Below are positions 59,915 through 64,000 of a stretch of DNA of 64,000 nt, piece after piece (position 1 is the first letter of the stretch; each line of letters starts with the position of its first letter). The DNA comes from Aradus depressus (taxonomy: Eukaryota > Arthropoda > Insecta > Hemiptera > Aradidae), in contig OY759221.1 in the NCBI GenBank assembly GCA_963662175.1, forward strand, positions 26,647,027 to 26,711,026. Direction: 5' to 3'. The notes under the pieces are model-generated. The model did no database searches and was not told where the DNA came from. It was given only the letters and a program-made list of their open reading frames with translations. The position numbers and the translations under genes are program-made.

Positions 59915-60560
59915 GGGCTGGTGTTTTACACCTAGGGACCTAAGCATCCAGTGCTCTTATCCCTTCCCTGGAAGAGCTGGGCTTCCCCCTTATTATGTTA
60001 CCTGTATGTTTATATTACCTAAACCAAGTCCTTCAAGAAATACTCAGTCTCCCAGTTTCCTTAATGAATCTGAGAATGATCCCGTGGTCCAATCTTCTAA
60101 AATCCTTCTCTGTGATTACATCTTTACCAAAGATGTGGAATCTCGTTCGCGTATATCCCGAGCAAATGCCCAGGAAGTGTGCCGCCGTCTCGTCTTCTTC
60201 CCCGCATCTATCACAGTTAGGACTGTCCTTGACTCCTACAGTGTGTAGGTGTCTATTGAACGGACCGTGTCCTGTGAGAACTCCAGTCAGTTGCCGAAAC
60301 TCGTTCCTTTTGACTCCCCTTCCAGGAACATCTTCGACTGTCTGCATGTGATTTTTTCTCTCCATGTAAGCTCCAAAAGATCTTTAGTCCACTTTTCAAT
60401 CCGGGTTCGGTATGCCTCCCGAGATATTCCTAGTATTGGCTCTGGCCCCATGAAGGGCTTACTTGAACTTTCCTTGCCTAGTCGGACTGCCTCCTCGTTT
60501 CCCTGAATCCCCGACCGAGTGTCCGAGAACCGAGTGGAGTCAAACATTCTTGGAGTTTCC
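59915..60560 (-). pseudogene. Non-LTR retrotransposon RNase H and zinc-knuckle end
   Basis: Minus-strand frames give SGIQGNEEAVRLGKESSSKP, a linker with EKWTKDLLELTW, then, after a frameshift, EFRQLTGVLTGHGPFNRHLH, CDRCGEEDETAAHFLGICSG and YTRTRFHIFG. S-G-x-x-G-N-E-x-A is the last RNase H motif. C-x2-C-x8-H-x4-C is the terminal zinc-binding motif of non-LTR ORF2 proteins with RNase H (I/R1/Jockey-related). It is frameshifted and 5'-truncated. A second, worse copy is at 62950-63245. Confidence 0.78.
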
Positions 60561-60564
60561 TAGG

Positions 60565-61505
60565 GTAACTGAGGGAAGATTCCCTCATCCTTTTTAATTT
60601 TCAGATGACTTACCTATTGTAAATCAGAATTTCCAAGAGGTAGTAAAATCACTGACAATAAAAATATGTTCGAGGAATTGAATCATGAGTTGAGTGAAGG
60701 GAAAGAGCTAGGAAATGGAACCTGGACTTCTTCATGGCTAATGTGGCAAAACAAAACAAAACTTTTTTTTACTCTCTCTCTAGAATGTTTATTTTCTCTG
60801 GCCCAATAAAATATCAGACTTGGAGAGGGGAGAGGGAAGGTCCCCTTCCTAAAAGTTATCTGACGATAGACCGAAGTGGGGGAAACTCTTCAAGTTAGTT
60901 ACAGCTCCCGCCCCCGGGGGCTGGCTGTACTCGAGCCAAAAAAGTTCGCGCCATCTGCCTCATCACTGACAGTCTCGAATCTCCTTCTCCAAATCTTATC
61001 TCCGAAAACAATTTAATGTTGCTGTATAATATACTAGCAGGGTGTTACTTCGCTCGATTAGTTACTTTAAGCAGGTTAATAAATCTTAGTAACTTTAATT
61101 AAGTCAGATGATTTTAGAAATAAGAGGAAATTTTCAATGATTTCGATTTAGACTGTAGAAAAAGTTTGTCATTTAGCTGCCTACTCAGTGTAAATAAACA
61201 TTTCGGTTGCATATGGCTGAGATTAGATAATTCTGTATCTTAAGAATAGTCCATGTGCATCCGAAATGTTTATATGTACCATTTATATCGACCTGTGTAG
61301 GTGGGTAACTGTCTACCTGTTTAAAGTTACTAACCTGTGCGCAGGTTCTACAAAGAGACAAATCAGTTAATCTGAAGGAGTCCAGAATGAGTAATTTCAT
61401 ATAGTTCTTCAAAATTGTCCACCTGACAGTGACCTAAGATCTAAGTCCATACCAAATTAGGAGGTTACAGCTTCAACTTTGTATTAGAAAAAAAAACATC
61501 TGTTT
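60565..61505. other. Unassigned intergenic stretch
   Basis: Mixed composition; 60820-61010 is GC-richer. No domain or structure recognised. Confidence 0.4.
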
Positions 61506-61509
61506 ATAA

Positions 61510-61620
61510 AAATAAAAAAGTTTTGGGTGAATCATCGGCAATGTGCTTCCCCAGAATGAATTATTCAAGTTTTCGCCCCCCCCCCCCCTCCAGAACCAAT
61601 CGACCGTTTGGGCTAAAAAT
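61510..61620 (+). repeat. Dispersed repeat 'CTTCCCCAGAAC', copy 3 (with C tract)
   Basis: GGCAATGTGCTTCCCCAGAA and CGACCGTTTGGGCTAAAAAT as in the other copies, with an inserted run of C at about 61578-61589. It fuses directly into the next SINE piece. Confidence 0.75.
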
Positions 61621-61826
61621 CCTTCGGATGGGACGTTAAGCCTGTACGATGTCAGGTATTTGTTGAAAGACCCCCTAGACTCCCTATACTCAAGGGGAAT
61701 AAACCTAGGTAGACAAAATTTAGACTCCCACAATAGAATCGGGCTGATGTCCAACAGAGCGAGGAAAGAGCATTAGGCGATATGACCTCGTAGTTGAAGC
61801 CCGGGCATGGGTCATAACTAACTAAT
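61618..61826 (+). repeat. SINE 3' portion fused to another repeat
   Basis: It starts at CCTTCGGATGGGACGTTAAG and runs with small deletions to CGGGCATGGGTCATAACTAA. The tRNA head is replaced by the 'CTTCCCCAGAAC' repeat. Confidence 0.82.
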
Positions 61827-61835
61827 ATTGTAATA

Positions 61836-62940
61836 TATAAATCTATAGTTTTGTCTGTCCGGATGTTTGTAGCAAGTTTGTGTAAAACCTGATTTTGATC
61901 TATACACAACCGAGATAATAAAACATTAGTTTACATTTTTAGGTAAACATTGCACCGCCGTGCGGAGTTTTTGGGAGAGATTTTAAAATTGCCTGGTGTT
62001 TTGATGTGACACGCACGACGGTGCGTTCGCTTAACTCTCATACTTCGCCGATTGGCAGCATTCGTTGGAGTCCAAACTTTAAGAATGCATAATTTGAATC
62101 AGAATAATTTTTGACTGGGAACTGAAGCTTTCTATATCTTTCTAATGTCTTGATGTAATGTTTGTCTGTGGTGGAGTTGTCTTCATATATTATAATTTTT
62201 TTAAAATTAGGTACATTAGATCGCACTTTTCTAGGGGGGGGGGGGGGGCACACAGGGCATTCTGGGGAGGCCGTGCTCCCTAGCTACGCCAACGAGGATC
62301 GCCAGGAAAAGTTAAGTAAGATATCTTCGAAGACTATTCCTATGACGCTCATAATTCCTATTTGTGCACCAAGTGACGCCCTGTCTCTAACGAACTTGTT
62401 TTCCCCCCTGATTTTTCGAAACCTAATTTTTCATCTCTCTTGTCTAGGGACTAAACCGAGTTATAGCGTCCCTCAGGGGCGAGGTAGCTGATTAGTCCAA
62501 CTCCTAGCTACTTTTCACGGGTCGTTAGTCTCCTGTTCCCTTCAGCTCCCGACCCTGGGATCACATGGGCCCTTTGAGGTTCACTCAGAGGTGACTCACC
62601 AACCCTCATTTCCTTGCTCTTCCCCCCATTCAGCCTTTCTTACATTTCCTCCTATTTGCCTTCTGCTTTCACGCTTAAGTAGACACCCTCAGGCCACTAA
62701 AGATTGGAGTTAGTGAAACTCAAATTATTACAAAATATAGTACACGAGTAGTAAATTCCCTTTATAATCTGAAGTAGTCTACACTGAAACCTTGAGAATT
62801 GGATAACTACAATCGGTCACAATCATAATCGCGGTTTCCTTTGCCGTGGTTTTCCACATCCAGGCTTTGAGCCCACCATATCAGTAACCCAAACCATGAG
62901 CCACCATAATATGGATGTAACCACAATTCAATAAACACCT
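61836..62940. other. Unassigned GC-richer stretch
   Basis: It includes a G run at 62235-62248 and GC-rich DNA to about 62660. No domain is recognised in six frames. Confidence 0.35.
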
Positions 62941-62949
62941 GACACCTGC

Positions 62950-63245
62950 ACACTGTAGGAGTCAAAGACAGTTCTAGTGGAGAAGAAGACGAGACGGCGG
63001 CTCACTTCCTAGGTATAGGTTCGGACGAGATTCTACATTTTCTGTGAAGATGTGATCATAGAAGAACTTTTAGAAGATTGGACCAGGGGAGCATTCTCAG
63101 ATTCGTTAAGGAAACGTAGGTCTTTCATGACTTGGTATTTGTAATGCAAAATACTAGATTACAAGGTAAGGTGGAAGTCCAGCGCTTCCCAGGAAGGGAT
63201 AAGAGCATTGGAAGCTTAGGTTCCTCGGTGCAAAGCACCAGCCCA
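62950..63245 (+). pseudogene. Second copy of RNase H non-LTR end, decayed
   Basis: GGAGTCAAAGACAGTTCTAG, AGACGAGACGGCGGCTCACT and TTAGAAGATTGGACCA correspond to the coding strand of 60033-60250 (VGVKDS, DETAAHFLGI, FRRLD). The 3' UTR (AAGGGATAAGAGCATTGGAA, GCAAAGCACCAGCCCACC) corresponds to 59915-59975. Several deletions. Confidence 0.7.
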
Positions 63246-63500
63246 CCAGTCAATATACACACCCCAGACCATGAGCCCACCATGCTAGGAGTTCCCGAAG
63301 TCTTGAGCCCACCAGTATATATACACCCCAGACCATGAGCCCACCATACTAGGAGTTCCCGAAGTCTTGAGCCCACCAGTATATATACACCCCAGACCAT
63401 GAGCCCACCATACTAGGAGTTCCCGAAGTCTTGAGCCCACCAGTATATATACACCCCAGACCATGAGCCCATCATACTAGGAGTTCCGAAGCCTTGATCC
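63235..63500 (+). repeat. 64-bp minisatellite, about four copies
   Basis: The block ACCATGAGCCCACCATACTA ... CCCGAAGTCTTGAGCCC ... CAGTATATATACACCCC repeats with ATGAGC at 63271, 63335, 63399 and 63463, a 64-base period. Copies are nearly identical, so the array is young. It begins at the 3' end of the non-LTR relic. Confidence 0.9.
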
Positions 63501-63753
63501 CACTTTACTGGTTGTTCCCCAGGCCCTGAGCTCACCATACTGGGTCTTTTCGAAGCTGACATCGAGAACCCCCAATATAGAGGATTCTTCTTTACGACCC
63601 TCTGTCGTCCCTCCCTGTTGTGAAGGCATCACACTTCAACAGGGTGTTTCTTATCTGAAGTTATCCCCACTAGAGAAGAGCTGATCCTCCATCCATCAAA
63701 GATGGCTCATCCTCCAAATGACATAATCCTCCAAGAATCCACCAACATTGCCA

Positions 63754-63910
63754 TTTTTTTTTTTTTGTATTTATTTAGTTAAATCTATCTATACAAATGG
63801 CAGGCTGGACTCACGATCGATTTATAAGAGAGAAAAAAATGGCGTGAATGGTTCGGAATAGGACGAACACCCAGTAGTGAACCCTTGTTTATTTTTACAT
63901 TTTTTTTTTT
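63754..63910 (-). repeat. 3' end of Jockey-like element, second copy
   Basis: A T run then GTATTTATTTAGTTAAATC and GACGAACACCCAGTAGTGAA resembles 57597-57745 (GTATTTATTTATCTTAAGCC, AAAAACACCCAGCGGTGAAC). Minus-strand orientation with a poly-A end. Confidence 0.6.
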
Positions 63911-64000
63911 GCTTAGTGCTATTCGTGCTGGCTTACTGAGCTCAAGGTCGCCGGTTCGAAACCTGGCCGAGGCCCTCAGTTCATTTTATCTGGAAGGTAA
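63911..64000 (+). repeat. tRNA-derived SINE, cut by the window edge
   Basis: A head with TACTGAGCTCAAGGTCGCCG, B box GGTTCGAAACCTGGCCGAGG and TTTTATCTGGAAGGTAA, running off the right end. Confidence 0.85.

Noticed and set aside
59910..60506. Three plus-strand open frames of 85-118 residues
   Set aside because: They are antisense to the RNase H and zinc-knuckle remnant of a non-LTR element on the minus strand.
63125..63400. 91-residue minus-strand repetitive open frame
   Set aside because: It is produced by the 64-bp minisatellite, whose period is not a multiple of three and has no coding support.
63235..63500. CRISPR-like array
   Set aside because: The 64-bp units are contiguous, with no unique spacers, in a eukaryotic repeat context.

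Overview
The window is intron-rich, AT-rich eukaryotic nuclear DNA, almost certainly from an insect or other arthropod. Support: spliced exons with GT/AG borders, a four-domain fasciclin gene of the insect midline-fasciclin type, and a dense mix of tRNA-derived SINEs, mariner, hAT, pogo/Tigger, Harbinger, ISL2EU-like, Copia-like and non-LTR remnants. A hemipteran is possible, but the sequence does not prove the order. There are no bacterial-style operons, CRISPR arrays or convincing free-standing tRNA or rRNA genes.

Region 1 (1-17506, + strand) is one multi-exon gene that enters from the left edge and stops at 17506. I trace 14 exons; reading phase agrees at every junction except around exon 10. 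The product is not certain. The first two exons resemble my recollection of the DUF4550 domain of CFAP92 (KIAA1257-like) ciliary proteins. Its seventh intron is 5.5 kb because it carries a nearly perfect 3.8-kb palindrome (8241-12060) built around a decayed ISL2EU-like transposase.

Region 2 (17507-24157) is intergenic: a 5'-truncated non-LTR insertion with a 23-bp target duplication, a Harbinger transposase relic, an inverted-repeat element and AT-rich DNA.

Region 3 (24158-56351, - strand) is a fasciclin-domain gene (probable mfas orthologue) with 11 constitutive-looking exons and two phase-compatible micro-exons of 33 and 45 nt just before the last exon. Four FAS1 domains and a hydrophobic C terminus are encoded; the signal peptide and promoter lie beyond the window or were not found. 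Its large introns are full of repeats: a SINE nested in a hAT element, a mariner nested in a Jockey-like reverse transcriptase relic, and three inverted-repeat elements. One inverted-repeat family carries a core resembling Penelope-type hammerhead ribozymes.

Region 4 (56352-64000) holds only transposon debris: a Copia RNase H relic, non-LTR reverse transcriptase and RNase H relics, a 64-bp minisatellite and SINE pieces.

The two genes lie tail to tail (stops at 17506 and 24204) and show no functional link. The most interesting signals are the paired micro-exons, the long palindrome in a ciliary-type gene's intron, and the hammerhead-like cores repeated in foldback elements.
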